A DNA stretch of 12,762 nt from JBFXJF01 sp050175155 (GCA_050175155.1 JBFXJF010000040.1:1-12762); one strand, 5' to 3'. Counted from the stretch's first letter, positions 1-7,442 are shown. Numbers and translations are program-made. The notes: generated by a model from the sequence alone, not told the origin.

Positions 1-1
1 C

Positions 2-97
2 CATAAAAGAAGATTCTCGGCATTGAATAATCTAACTATTGATGAATTTTGGGATCTGTATGAAATTAAAAACGAAATTATTAAAAATGTAGCTTAA
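2..97 (+). CDS. 3' end of an IS3-like transposase (OrfB), partial
   Basis: The frame is open from the window edge and ends at TAA 95-97. It gives about 31 residues containing RRFSALNNLTIDEFW, which resembles the C-terminal tail of IS3-family OrfB integrase-core transposases (pattern RxHSALxxxTPxEF). The DDE catalytic residues lie outside the window, so activity cannot be judged. A probable terminal repeat follows within about 25 bp, as expected for an insertion sequence ending here. Family assignment rests on a short tail only and could be wrong. Confidence 0.5.
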   Translation, partial: HKRRFSALNNLTIDEFWDLYEIKNEIIKNVA

Positions 98-98
98 C

Positions 99-121
99 TT
101 TTTGTCCAAAATGAGTTTGCA
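99..121. repeat. Candidate right terminal repeat of the left IS3-like element
   Basis: Just after the transposase stop the sequence reads, on the minus strand, TGCAAACTCATTTTGGACA. It starts with TG, as IS3-family ends do, and contains the TGGACA core also seen in the different IS end at 12641-12665. The partner end is outside the window, so the exact boundary is a guess. Confidence 0.35.
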
Positions 122-148
122 ATTCCAAAGGAGAAATCAAGAATGAAA

Positions 149-221
149 TGTCGGTTTAACTTTGCGAAAAGCTGTCGTTTTAACTTTGCTGAAAACTGTC
201 GGTTTTAAGTTTGCTGATTAC
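149..221 (+). repeat. Three tandem 24-bp degenerate repeats, IS21-like terminus
   Basis: Three head-to-tail copies lie at 149-172, 173-196 and 197-221. Each begins TGTCG, is followed by a TTTAACTTTGC-like core and ends in an A-rich stretch with terminal C. IS21-family elements typically start with TG and carry multiple directly repeated transposase-binding sites at their ends, and these copies look like that. No istA/istB reading frame follows, so this is at most a solo or decayed end. The link to IS21 is inference from pattern. Confidence 0.5.
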
Positions 222-362
222 AATTTATCAGGACAAAGGAAATCTATCATCCTTTCGATTGGAGAACATTCAACAAATTTTAACTAATATCCGAGATTCT
301 TTAAATAATGTTTAGAAATAGAATAATGATTCTAAGCTAATTCTACTTAACTTTAACTAAGT
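222..362. other. Gene-poor debris between IS end and lipid operon
   Basis: No convincing gene is visible. One frame stays open from about 220 to TAG at 313-315 and ends in residues like LENIQQILTNIRDSLNNV. It could be the tail of a lost gene, but it has no recognisable family. The rest is AT-rich with many stops. Confidence 0.3.
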
Positions 363-473
363 ATGGGAAGGTTCGATTCTGCTGAATATTTAAAAATCAC
401 GCTTCAAAAGAATCCGGAATACAAAAAATATCCTGTGGCATTTAGAGAAGAACATTATAGTTGTAAAGATTAA
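363..473 (+). CDS. Short ORF of 36 residues, uncertain
   Basis: ATG 363 to TAA 471-473 encodes a 36-residue, charged peptide (begins MGRFDSAEYL, contains YKKYPVAFREEHY). I do not recognise it. It has no membrane segment, no clear ribosome binding site and no promoter. It converges with the end of the lipid operon. It may be a leftover fragment of a larger gene or simply a chance frame. Confidence 0.2.
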   Translation: MGRFDSAEYLKITLQKNPEYKKYPVAFREEHYSCKD

Positions 474-498
474 TCAGTTTATTGCTCACTATCTTGGT

Positions 499-1623
499 TT
501 ATACTAATTTCTTGATATAACACCTTGCTTTTTTGTGTTGTCTAAATTCAAATTTATTCCAAAGGTTTTGTACGCTAAAGTTTTCTTCAAGCTCCCTTGT
601 TGATTCAATGTTTGTAATTCCGCTGTTTATAATTGAATTCCCGATATCATTAAAAATTACAGAATTTACCCCTTTATCCTTGTAATCCTTATGTACTGCA
701 ATAAGCAAAGTGTCTATTGTGTCATTATATTTTAATGCGTTTTGAATTCTCAATATTCCAAATGGGTACAAACGTCCTTTAGCCTTTTGTAATGCCTTTG
801 AAAGTGATGGCATACATATACCAAATCCCACTACATTATTCTCTGCATTTAAGATGATTGATACATATTTTAACCTTAGTAAAGGGATGAATTGGCTTTT
901 TAAATCTTCACATTGTGTTTTTGTCAACTCGGAAAAGGCATAAAGTCCGGCATATTCCTGATTTAGGAGTTGAAACACTTCATCGGAATATTTTAAAAGA
1001 TCCTTTTTTTTGCGAAGACGTGCACTATGTAATTTATATCTATTTTTCACAACCATCGCAATTCTCGAATATTTTTCAGGAATAGATTTTGGCACCTTAA
1101 TATTATATTCAACCCAATCAATATCCTTTTTAAATCCCAATTTTTCAATAAGTTCTGAATAATAAGGAAAATTAAATTTTCCAAAGGATGTTGATAGTTC
1201 CTCAAAACCTTCAATGAGAATACCAGATGCGTCAAATTCTGAAAGTCCAAGCGGTCCGTGTATTGTTTTTATGTTTTTTTGTATAGCCCAGGACTCAACA
1301 GTTTCTATTAGTTCTTTAAGTACGTTTTCGTCCTCAATAAAATCCAACCAACCAAAACGAACAAAATTTTCACCTACCTTCTTGTTGTAATTGTAATTTA
1401 TTATACCTGCCACACGACCAACTATCTTATAGTTGATGTATGCAAGCCAATATTTTGTTTCACAAAACTCGAAAGAAGGATTGTCCTTTTTTGATAGTGT
1501 TTTTAGTTCGCTATAAATTAGAGGAGGAACATAAAACTTATTACCTAAGTAAAGCTTATTTGGAAATTTTACAAACTGTTTTAGTTCACGTTTAGTAGAT
1601 ACTTCTTTTATAGTTATTTTCAT
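499..1623 (-). CDS. GNAT-fold acyltransferase, candidate bacterial ceramide synthase
   Basis: This 374-residue soluble protein belongs to the large GNAT-like (acyl-CoA N-acyltransferase fold) proteins related to E. coli YghO. The acyl-CoA-binding loop is recognisable but degenerate in the C-terminal half (VHKDYKDKGV, about residues 310-319). It is followed by the conserved tail with N348, W355 and the basic stretch FRQHKKARCYIKKL. Known biology: the bacterial ceramide synthase described in Caulobacter also has a GNAT-type fold and N-acylates the sphingoid base. Here the gene is last in an operon with serine palmitoyltransferase and a reductase. Its ATG (1623) directly abuts the reductase stop (1624-1626), which suggests translational coupling. 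The proposed role is transfer of a fatty acyl group to sphinganine to give dihydroceramide. The fold is fairly sure; the ceramide synthase role is inferred from context. An alternative is an unrelated acyltransferase acting on an amine. Confidence 0.7.
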   Translation of the reverse strand: MKITIKEVSTKRELKQFVKFPNKLYLGNKFYVPPLIYSELKTLSKKDNPSFEFCETKYWLAYINYKIVGRVAGIINYNYNKKVGENFVRFGWLDFIEDENVLKELIETVESWAIQKNIKTIHGPLGLSEFDASGILIEGFEELSTSFGKFNFPYYSELIEKLGFKKDIDWVEYNIKVPKSIPEKYSRIAMVVKNRYKLHSARLRKKKDLLKYSDEVFQLLNQEYAGLYAFSELTKTQCEDLKSQFIPLLRLKYVSIILNAENNVVGFGICMPSLSKALQKAKGRLYPFGILRIQNALKYNDTIDTLLIAVHKDYKDKGVNSVIFNDIGNSIINSGITNIESTRELEENFSVQNLWNKFEFRQHKKARCYIKKLV

Positions 1624-2421
1624 TTAATCATAATATTTTTTCAATATAGCTGCAAACCAAGTTTCGGGTAACAACCTCTTCAATGAAACTGAAAATTTTT
1701 GAAGAGGTGATGCGATTACATATCTAAAAGCCGGTTTTCTACGGTCAATGATTTTTCCTATCTTTTTTGCCAATATTTCAGGCTTAAGGCCATTATTCTC
1801 GTCAGACATTATTTTAGATAACGTATTGTAGAATTGAGGATAAGTCAATTTAATTTCCGGGTTATCTACTATTTTACGATTCGAAGTAAAGTTGGTAGAA
1901 AAGTCACCCGGATTAATTAATACTACACGAATATCTTGCGGCTTTAATTCGAGACTTAATGACTGACAGTATCCCTCTATGGCGAATTTGCTTGCCGAGT
2001 AAAGGCCTTGGAAAGGAATGCCCATTAAACCTCCAATTGAGCTGATACAAATAATCACTCCCTCATTTTGTCTGCGCATAATGGGTAATACTGTCTGTGT
2101 TACCCTAAATACACCAAAAAAGTTTACATCCATTTGATATTGAGCATCTCTGATGTTTGTCAATTCAATGGGACCTCCTATGCCAATTCCCGCATTATTG
2201 ATCAAGACATCTATGCGGCCTTCTTTATCACAAATTTCTTTAACCGCATGCTCAATGGAACTTATGTCGGTAACATCCATGCGAACATAGTTTACATTCG
2301 GAATAGGATCAACCTCACTACGTATAGAGCCATAAATTTTGTGTCCGCCTTTGGCAAGTTCGACTGCCATAGAACGTCCAAAACCGGATGATATGCCTGT
2401 AATGAATACGACTTTTGACAT
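1624..2421 (-). CDS. Short-chain dehydrogenase/reductase, candidate 3-ketosphinganine reductase
   Basis: This is a classical SDR of 265 residues. The cofactor motif TGISSGFG lies at residues 8-15 and NNAG at 75-78. The catalytic set is N100, S128, Y141 and K145 (YSASK). All active-site residues are intact, so it should be an active NAD(P)H oxidoreductase. It lies 27 bp downstream of the serine palmitoyltransferase gene and abuts the GNAT acyltransferase gene with no gap. That position fits the second step of sphingoid-base synthesis, reduction of 3-ketosphinganine to sphinganine, as done by KDSR-type SDRs in eukaryotes. The Caulobacter pathway uses a different kind of reductase, so substrate cannot be taken from homology alone. 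Alternative: a general ketoacyl or alcohol dehydrogenase. Confidence 0.85.
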   Translation of the reverse strand: MSKVVFITGISSGFGRSMAVELAKGGHKIYGSIRSEVDPIPNVNYVRMDVTDISSIEHAVKEICDKEGRIDVLINNAGIGIGGPIELTNIRDAQYQMDVNFFGVFRVTQTVLPIMRRQNEGVIICISSIGGLMGIPFQGLYSASKFAIEGYCQSLSLELKPQDIRVVLINPGDFSTNFTSNRKIVDNPEIKLTYPQFYNTLSKIMSDENNGLKPEILAKKIGKIIDRRKPAFRYVIASPLQKFSVSLKRLLPETWFAAILKKYYD

Positions 2422-2448
2422 AAGGATATGTTATTTAATTATTAATGG

Positions 2449-3639
2449 TTATCTCTGTATAATATCAAGCTGCCTGAATGCTGCAATAATTTTATCTACT
2501 GCAATATCCAACTGATCAAATGTGTGGGTGGCCATAAGCGAAAAACGAATAAGAGAATCTTCTTTTGGAACGGCAGGCGAAATCACCGGGTTTACAAAAA
2601 TACCATTGTCGAGTAATATGCGGGTTACCTGTAATGCTTTTATATCGTCCCGTATAAACAGCGGAATGATAGGTGTTTCGCTTTTACCCGTGTCTATTCC
2701 CGCCTCCTTAAATGCCTTTTGAGCATAATGAGTCAATTCCCACAGATGTTGAATTCGTTCTGGTTCGCTTATCATAATGTCAATTGCTGTACTAACGCTG
2801 GCAACCGAGGCGGGTGTCATGCTTGCACTAAAAATAAGGGAACGCGAGTTGTGCTTGAGATAATTTATTACCGGTGCATCTCCCGCAATAAATCCACCAA
2901 GAGATGCAAATGACTTAGAAAATGTACCCATAATTAAATCAACCTTATCGGTTAAGTTAAAATGAGAAGCCGTTCCCCTTCCATTTTTCCCGATTACACC
3001 GAGTGCATGAGCGTCATCAACCATAATACTCGCATTGTATTTTTGAGCCAATTCCACAATTTCCGGCAATCTGACTATATCACCCTCCATCGAAAAAATA
3101 CCATCCACCACGATAAGTTTAATTTTGTCCGGTTCGCATAACTTTAATTTTGTTTCGAGGGAAGACATGTCATTATGCTCGAATTTTAATACTTTTGAAA
3201 ATGACAATCTGCTCCCTTCAATAATAGATGCATGGTCGAGAGAGTCTAACAGAAGATAATCATTCCGGCCGCATAATGCAGAAACAACGCCGATATTTAC
3301 CTGAAATCCTGTACTGTAGCAAATAGCCGCATCTTTACCAACCAAGCGTGCTAATTTTTCTTCAAGTTTGAGGTGTATATCTAATGTTCCGTTAAGAAAT
3401 CGTGACCCGGCACAACTTGTTCCATATTTATCTATGGCTTGTTTTGCTGCTTCTTTAATTTGAGAATGATTCGAAAGACCCAGGTAACTGTTTGAACCGA
3501 ACATTAAAACATTCTTGCCATTGATTTTTACTACAGTATCCTGTTCTGACTCGATTGCCCTAAAGTAAGGATAAATGCCTGCCGCCATTATCTTCTGAGG
3601 TTCATCATATTGTAAATAACGTTCTTTTAAATGTCCCAT
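2449..3639 (-). CDS. spt: Serine palmitoyltransferase (alpha-oxoamine synthase)
   Basis: This is a PLP-dependent enzyme of 396 residues, the normal size for soluble bacterial members. It condenses L-serine with a long acyl thioester to give 3-ketosphinganine, the committed step of sphingolipid synthesis. Visible active-site features are GSNSYLGL (48-55), H136 in DHAS for stacking on PLP, the DDAH motif (208-211), PLP lysine K242 in GTFSKSFASLGGF, and R365 in the C-terminal LIRFSLMATHT, typical of serine palmitoyltransferases of Bacteroidota. The family also includes BioF and 2-amino-3-ketobutyrate ligase. The overall sequence and the lipid neighbours favour SPT. A cysteate-using sulfonolipid (capnine-type) synthase is a less likely alternative that cannot be excluded by eye. 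It is fifth-to-sixth in the operon, 13 bp after the GtrA gene, and has no promoter of its own that I can see. Confidence 0.9.
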   Translation of the reverse strand: MGHLKERYLQYDEPQKIMAAGIYPYFRAIESEQDTVVKINGKNVLMFGSNSYLGLSNHSQIKEAAKQAIDKYGTSCAGSRFLNGTLDIHLKLEEKLARLVGKDAAICYSTGFQVNIGVVSALCGRNDYLLLDSLDHASIIEGSRLSFSKVLKFEHNDMSSLETKLKLCEPDKIKLIVVDGIFSMEGDIVRLPEIVELAQKYNASIMVDDAHALGVIGKNGRGTASHFNLTDKVDLIMGTFSKSFASLGGFIAGDAPVINYLKHNSRSLIFSASMTPASVASVSTAIDIMISEPERIQHLWELTHYAQKAFKEAGIDTGKSETPIIPLFIRDDIKALQVTRILLDNGIFVNPVISPAVPKEDSLIRFSLMATHTFDQLDIAVDKIIAAFRQLDIIQR

Positions 3640-3652
3640 TATTATGTATTAT

Positions 3653-4114
3653 TTATTTAAGTTTATCTTCAACAAGTACATAGCCATCAGTTACCGATAT
3701 ATGACCATGTTTCTTAAACACCAATCGTTCTGCAAGTAAGAAATTAACAATGCCTGATATAAGTAATGCAATAAGATTACAGTAAACGACATCCAATTTA
3801 AAAAGTCTCTCGAAAAGAAGAAGAAATCCCATCTTTATGAGAAAACCTAGAATTGAGGAAATATTGAATAAAGCAAGGCGAGTAAAAAAATACTTTGTAT
3901 TTTTTGGAAAAATATGCTTATTCCATATCCAGTAATATGATATGACGTAATTGCAAAACATTACAATTTCAAAAGAAATGGTTGGAGCAACTATGTATGT
4001 CCCTACATAAGAAAAGAATATGTAGGTAGAAAATATCCAAAGTATTACCGTTTCTATTAGTGTCCCCAGTAGCCGGCTTATAAAGAATTTTAAGTATTTT
4101 GAAAGCATTGACAT
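3653..4114 (-). CDS. GtrA-family small membrane protein
   Basis: This 153-residue integral membrane protein has four predicted hydrophobic helices (about residues 12-34, 39-62, 80-101 and 107-128) and a short charged C-terminal tail. The layout and motifs such as NYVISYYWIWNKHIF and the FLLAERLVFK end match the GtrA/DPMS-like family. Members are thought to flip or assist transfer of polyprenyl-phosphate sugars across the inner membrane. In this operon, between a CDP-alcohol phosphatidyltransferase and SPT, it may help move a lipid or headgroup precursor across the membrane. That is inference. Two ATGs are possible (4114 and two codons inside); the upstream one is taken. Confidence 0.8.
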   Translation of the reverse strand: MSMLSKYLKFFISRLLGTLIETVILWIFSTYIFFSYVGTYIVAPTISFEIVMFCNYVISYYWIWNKHIFPKNTKYFFTRLALFNISSILGFLIKMGFLLLFERLFKLDVVYCNLIALLISGIVNFLLAERLVFKKHGHISVTDGYVLVEDKLK

Positions 4115-4144
4115 CTACTTTGTTATTAAAATATCTAAAATTTA

Positions 4145-4828
4145 TCAATTGTGTGGAGGAGGATCAATTTTTCCATATTTTGCCTTTTCTGAAAAAAAGG
4201 ACCAAATGTAGATGATAAACAGCACCAATGCTATAACTATAGCAAAAAGGTCAAATAATTTTATTGGAAAGCCCATAATAATTATCGGTGAATTATCTGT
4301 TGGCAGATATATAAAAAGAGTGTTTATGAGAATAACAATTAATCGGAATTCTGTAGGCCCAAAGCCGCTGTATGAAATTTTAAACTCACCTTTAAGGTAT
4401 GTATTTATGTAAGTAAAGATGGATAAAAGATAATAACCCGAAAGTATCAACATGGCAACAGAAAATGAAATGAAAGGAGAAAGTCCGGCACCGGCACAAA
4501 ATATTAATACAGTCAGACCGTCAATGTTGTGATCAATGTAAAATCCATATATCGGGCGCTGCGCATTTCTTACACGAGCTAAGGTTCCGTCAAGACTATC
4601 TCCAAACCAGTTTACAACAAATCCTAAAGAGGATAACCATAAGAATTCGACATCCCAATTCGACAGAAAATATCCTCCTGCAGAAATGATTGCACCAAAA
4701 AATCCCAACCATGTCAAATGGTCAGAAGTGACCCATTTAGGAAGTTTTGTTGCCAAACAAACCAATACTTTTTTTTCCATCTTATTTAAAATGGAATTTT
4801 GAATTCTTATGGCATCTTTTTGATTCAT
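4145..4828 (-). CDS. CDP-alcohol phosphatidyltransferase family enzyme
   Basis: This 227-residue inner-membrane enzyme has about six hydrophobic segments. It carries the full family signature D77-x2-D80-G81-x2-A84-R85-x9-G95-x3-D99-x3-D103, whose aspartates bind the metal and catalyse transfer of a phospho-alcohol between a CDP-linked donor and an acceptor. Typical products are phosphatidylglycerophosphate, phosphatidylserine, phosphatidylinositol phosphate or cardiolipin. Sequence alone does not reveal which alcohol is used. Its place in a sphingolipid-type operon makes a ceramide phospho-headgroup synthase (for example phosphoethanolamine, phosphoglycerol or phosphoinositol) a reasonable proposal. 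It could also simply serve glycerophospholipids. It lies 30 bp upstream of the GtrA gene and 52 bp after the patatin gene, the widest gap in the operon. Confidence 0.85.
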   Translation of the reverse strand: MNQKDAIRIQNSILNKMEKKVLVCLATKLPKWVTSDHLTWLGFFGAIISAGGYFLSNWDVEFLWLSSLGFVVNWFGDSLDGTLARVRNAQRPIYGFYIDHNIDGLTVLIFCAGAGLSPFISFSVAMLILSGYYLLSIFTYINTYLKGEFKISYSGFGPTEFRLIVILINTLFIYLPTDNSPIIIMGFPIKLFDLFAIVIALVLFIIYIWSFFSEKAKYGKIDPPPHN

Positions 4829-4880
4829 CTTAAAAACTATATTTTAACTCCAACATATTAAATTGCTTAATACTTTATTT

Positions 4881-5750
4881 TCAACATTGAAACTCCTCCA
4901 ACGCTTTGCGCGTGGCTAATTCTCCTGTTTTAATGATTTCTTCTGATTTATAAAAATGAAATGGTCCATAAGAATTCATGGGGATTTTAATTAAAATATC
5001 TGGTTTATGCATCTCTATTGTCAATGCAGAAATTTGTTGTATCATCAAACTTGCTGTTTGAGATAATAGTGTATAATAGTTAAGCTGCGTACCTGTGATT
5101 TTTGGTAAAAACTGGAATCCTTTGTTCATTAAAAAGGTGAAATAGTTCAACTCGAGTTCTTTTTTTGATAATTTATTAACAGAAATGTTATTGTCAAATA
5201 TTATGGGAGAGTTGACATCAACGGCAATTAGCAAATCATTATTACTTCTTTTAATCCGGTTTATTGGTATAGGATTCAATACGCCTCCATCTATTAAAAT
5301 CTTTCCTTCAACCATACATGGCTTGAAAACAGTAGGTATTGAAATAGAGGCTCTGATTGCTTCATAAAGACTTCCCGTTTCAAAGAGGACTTCTTTTTTA
5401 TTTTTTATATCGGTTGCAACGGCAGTTAAGTTAATGGGCAAAGATTCAATATTAAGATCGGGTATTATTTTTTTTAATTCCTTTATTATCTTGTTACCTT
5501 TAACTAGTCCATTTGTGCTAAGTGCAAAGTCGATAAGATTAAAAACGGCTATCTTATCGATATTGCACATCCAATCTCTAAAAACTGGTAAATTACCAGA
5601 TGCATACACCCCTCCCACCAGTGCACCCATCGAAGATCCTGCTATTGAAGTTATTTTAAATCCCTGTCGTTCCAATTCTTCGATTACTCCGATATGGGCA
5701 ACTCCTCTTGCACCCCCACTGGATAATACTAATGATACTGTTCTTTCCAT
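4881..5750 (-). CDS. Patatin-like phospholipase (RssA/NTE type)
   Basis: This is a patatin-domain hydrolase of 289 residues. The glycine-rich oxyanion motif SGGARG is at 11-16. The nucleophile elbow is G38-S39-S40-M41-G42 with S40 catalytic, and the second dyad residue D154 sits in DGG (154-156). The dyad is intact, so lipid acyl-hydrolase activity is likely. There is no signal peptide, so it should act on the cytoplasmic face. Its ATG directly abuts the stop of the PlsC-type acyltransferase upstream, which implies coupled synthesis of an acyl-removing and an acyl-adding enzyme, a natural deacylation/reacylation pair. The C-terminal third (about residue 180 on) is not recognisable by eye beyond the family. 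The lipid substrate is unknown. Confidence 0.85.
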   Translation of the reverse strand: MERTVSLVLSSGGARGVAHIGVIEELERQGFKITSIAGSSMGALVGGVYASGNLPVFRDWMCNIDKIAVFNLIDFALSTNGLVKGNKIIKELKKIIPDLNIESLPINLTAVATDIKNKKEVLFETGSLYEAIRASISIPTVFKPCMVEGKILIDGGVLNPIPINRIKRSNNDLLIAVDVNSPIIFDNNISVNKLSKKELELNYFTFLMNKGFQFLPKITGTQLNYYTLLSQTASLMIQQISALTIEMHKPDILIKIPMNSYGPFHFYKSEEIIKTGELATRKALEEFQC

Positions 5751-6305
5751 TTAATGTTTTATTGATTCAAGTGAGAAATTATCAGGATATTTTGCCGATA
5801 CACCTTTGTACATTGTATTTATTTGAAGCATGACCGAATTGATGTCTTCAAGATTGTCTATCACCCCTTTTATTCCAATTTCTTTTTTTCGATAATCTAA
5901 ATAACAAACCATTATCGGAACGTTGGCTTTCTGAGCCATATAGTAGAAACCCTTTTTCCAATTTGTTACATTAGAAAAACTTCCTTCCGGTGATATAATT
6001 ATATGTAAAGAATGAGCATTATTAAGCATAGAAGCAACTTGACGGATAGCGTTTTTCTTCTTTCCACGTATAGGAATTGATCCATACAACTTTAGCAAAA
6101 TATTCATCGGGAAAAAGAAAAGTTCTTTTTTTGTTAAAAACTTATAATTTATGTCTAACTGCATCAGATAAAGTTTTCCGTACAGAGCATCCCAGTAACT
6201 TGTGTGGGGAGCAAATATTATGACAGATTTTTTAATTTCCGGAAACTCACCTTTTGTTTTCCAACATAAAAGATGTGTAAGGATAAATTTCGAAATAGTT
6301 TTCAT
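5751..6305 (-). CDS. PlsC-type glycerol/lysolipid acyltransferase, short Bacteroidota form
   Basis: This 184-residue acyltransferase carries the HX4D catalytic motif (H34-T-S-Y-W-D39 in APHTSYWDA), block II (IPIRG, 77-81) and a block III-like PEG (106-108). It transfers an acyl group from acyl-ACP or acyl-CoA to a lysolipid or similar acceptor. It is shorter than classical PlsC (about 240 residues) and lacks an obvious N-terminal membrane helix, but this length fits a compact Bacteroidota subgroup. One oddity is that block III reads EGSF instead of the usual EGTR, so an arginine common in phosphate-binding members is missing. That may indicate a non-phosphatidate acceptor. The gene is second in the operon and ends exactly where the patatin gene starts. 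Confidence 0.8.
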   Translation of the reverse strand: MKTISKFILTHLLCWKTKGEFPEIKKSVIIFAPHTSYWDALYGKLYLMQLDINYKFLTKKELFFFPMNILLKLYGSIPIRGKKKNAIRQVASMLNNAHSLHIIISPEGSFSNVTNWKKGFYYMAQKANVPIMVCYLDYRKKEIGIKGVIDNLEDINSVMLQINTMYKGVSAKYPDNFSLESIKH

Positions 6306-6347
6306 GTCTTTTTAATTCTGTTGTTTTCAGTTTTGTTCTAAGGAATC

Positions 6348-7295
6348 TTATAATTTTTTTAAAAGAATAGCTCCACTTGAATAACCTCCGCCAAAAACTG
6401 AAATAACAATAATATCGTTTTGGTTATATTTTTTAAAATTTTGAGATAATACAATCGGAGTACTTGCCGAACCGGTATTACCAAGTTGTTCAATGTTTGT
6501 GAGGACGCATGATTGCTCAATGTTCATTTTTTTTGCCACGTAATCGGTAATTCTTGCATTAGCTTGATGTGGAATAAAATAGTTCAATTGACTTAGGTTA
6601 ATATCGTTTTTATTTAAGATCTGTTCAGGTTCAAGTAGCATATATTTGCAAGCATATTGAAAAACATCTTTTCCAAAAGGCATCCTTATTCCTCCGTGAT
6701 TAGGTCTGACATAAACAGCATCTATACTTTTTCCGATGTTTCCCAGGCCCGTAGTATTAACATCAATTATTTCAATATCACCAGTAGAATATCTTTGATT
6801 GGTAATAAATACAGCCGCCGCACCGTCACCAAATAAAAAACAAGAATTTTTATCAGATTCATCAATATAAGCGGTATTATTTTCAGAAATAACAATTAAT
6901 GCTTTACTAGCTTTATTATTAGCAAAATAGCAGTCAACAATTTCTATTGCATTTACAAAGGATGAACATGCAGAATCAATTGTAAAGCATCTCGCTTCGC
7001 CAATATTAAATTGCTTCTGTACCGCATGAGCCAATGTGCCACCGGTATCATAAGGTGTATATGTTGCACCTATTATTAAATCTATTTCATTTATTGGAAA
7101 CGGTAAATCAGGTAAAGCTTTTGTTACAGCTTCAATTGCCATTGAATTGGTGTTCTCATCAGGCCGTGTCCGTCTTCTTTGCTTAATTCCACTTTTAGAA
7201 ATTATTTCCTCATTGGTAATACCATATTTAGCAAAAAAGTATTCGTTTGGTATTACAATATCCGGTATATAATGAGTTACATGATTTATTATCAT
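6348..7295 (-). CDS. 3-oxoacyl-ACP synthase III family condensing enzyme (FabH-like)
   Basis: This is a thiolase-fold enzyme of 315 residues, normal for KAS III. The catalytic triad is complete: C110 (DSACSS), H243 (IPHQAN) and N273 (GNTGSAS). The family motif GDGAAA (156-161) and a glycine-rich C-terminal end (FGGGYSSG) are present. FabH enzymes condense a starter acyl-CoA with malonyl-ACP, and Bacteroidota members often take branched starters. Being first in a lipid operon rather than next to fatty-acid genes such as fabD or acpP suggests a dedicated paralogue supplying a particular acyl chain, or a head-to-head or beta-ketoester condensing activity. The substrate cannot be read from sequence. 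It is 42 bp upstream of the acyltransferase gene and 147 bp downstream of a truncated efflux gene. Confidence 0.87.
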   Translation of the reverse strand: MIINHVTHYIPDIVIPNEYFFAKYGITNEEIISKSGIKQRRRTRPDENTNSMAIEAVTKALPDLPFPINEIDLIIGATYTPYDTGGTLAHAVQKQFNIGEARCFTIDSACSSFVNAIEIVDCYFANNKASKALIVISENNTAYIDESDKNSCFLFGDGAAAVFITNQRYSTGDIEIIDVNTTGLGNIGKSIDAVYVRPNHGGIRMPFGKDVFQYACKYMLLEPEQILNKNDINLSQLNYFIPHQANARITDYVAKKMNIEQSCVLTNIEQLGNTGSASTPIVLSQNFKKYNQNDIIVISVFGGGYSSGAILLKKL

Positions 7296-7368
7296 ACAAT
7301 ATTTTTCATTTTTGTTAACTGATCACTTATTTTTCCACATCTCTTTTTGATAATCAAGGATAGCATTA

Positions 7369-7376
7369 CAAAATTA
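7369..7376 (-). promoter_or_regulatory. Candidate -7 box for the lipid operon
   Basis: The minus strand reads TAATTTTG, a perfect match to the Bacteroidota -7 consensus TAnnTTTG, about 74 bp before the first operon ATG (7295). I see no TTG at the expected -33 distance, so this may be weak or a chance match. Without it, transcription would have to come from the truncated efflux gene upstream. Confidence 0.35.
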
Positions 7377-7442
7377 TTCTTTAATATATTCTTACTGACT
7401 GTGGAAGGTTTATAATTTTTTAACAGGATGTTTCTATTTGAA

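Noticed and set aside
149..221. CRISPR-like repeats
   Set aside because: Copies are directly contiguous with no spacers, are degenerate, and there are no cas genes.
2134..2391. Plus-strand open frame of 85 codons
   Set aside because: It lies wholly inside the reductase gene on the other strand, whose cofactor motif and NNAG are clear.
5434..5754. Plus-strand open frame of 106 codons
   Set aside because: It is the antisense shadow of the patatin gene's well-conserved N-terminal half.
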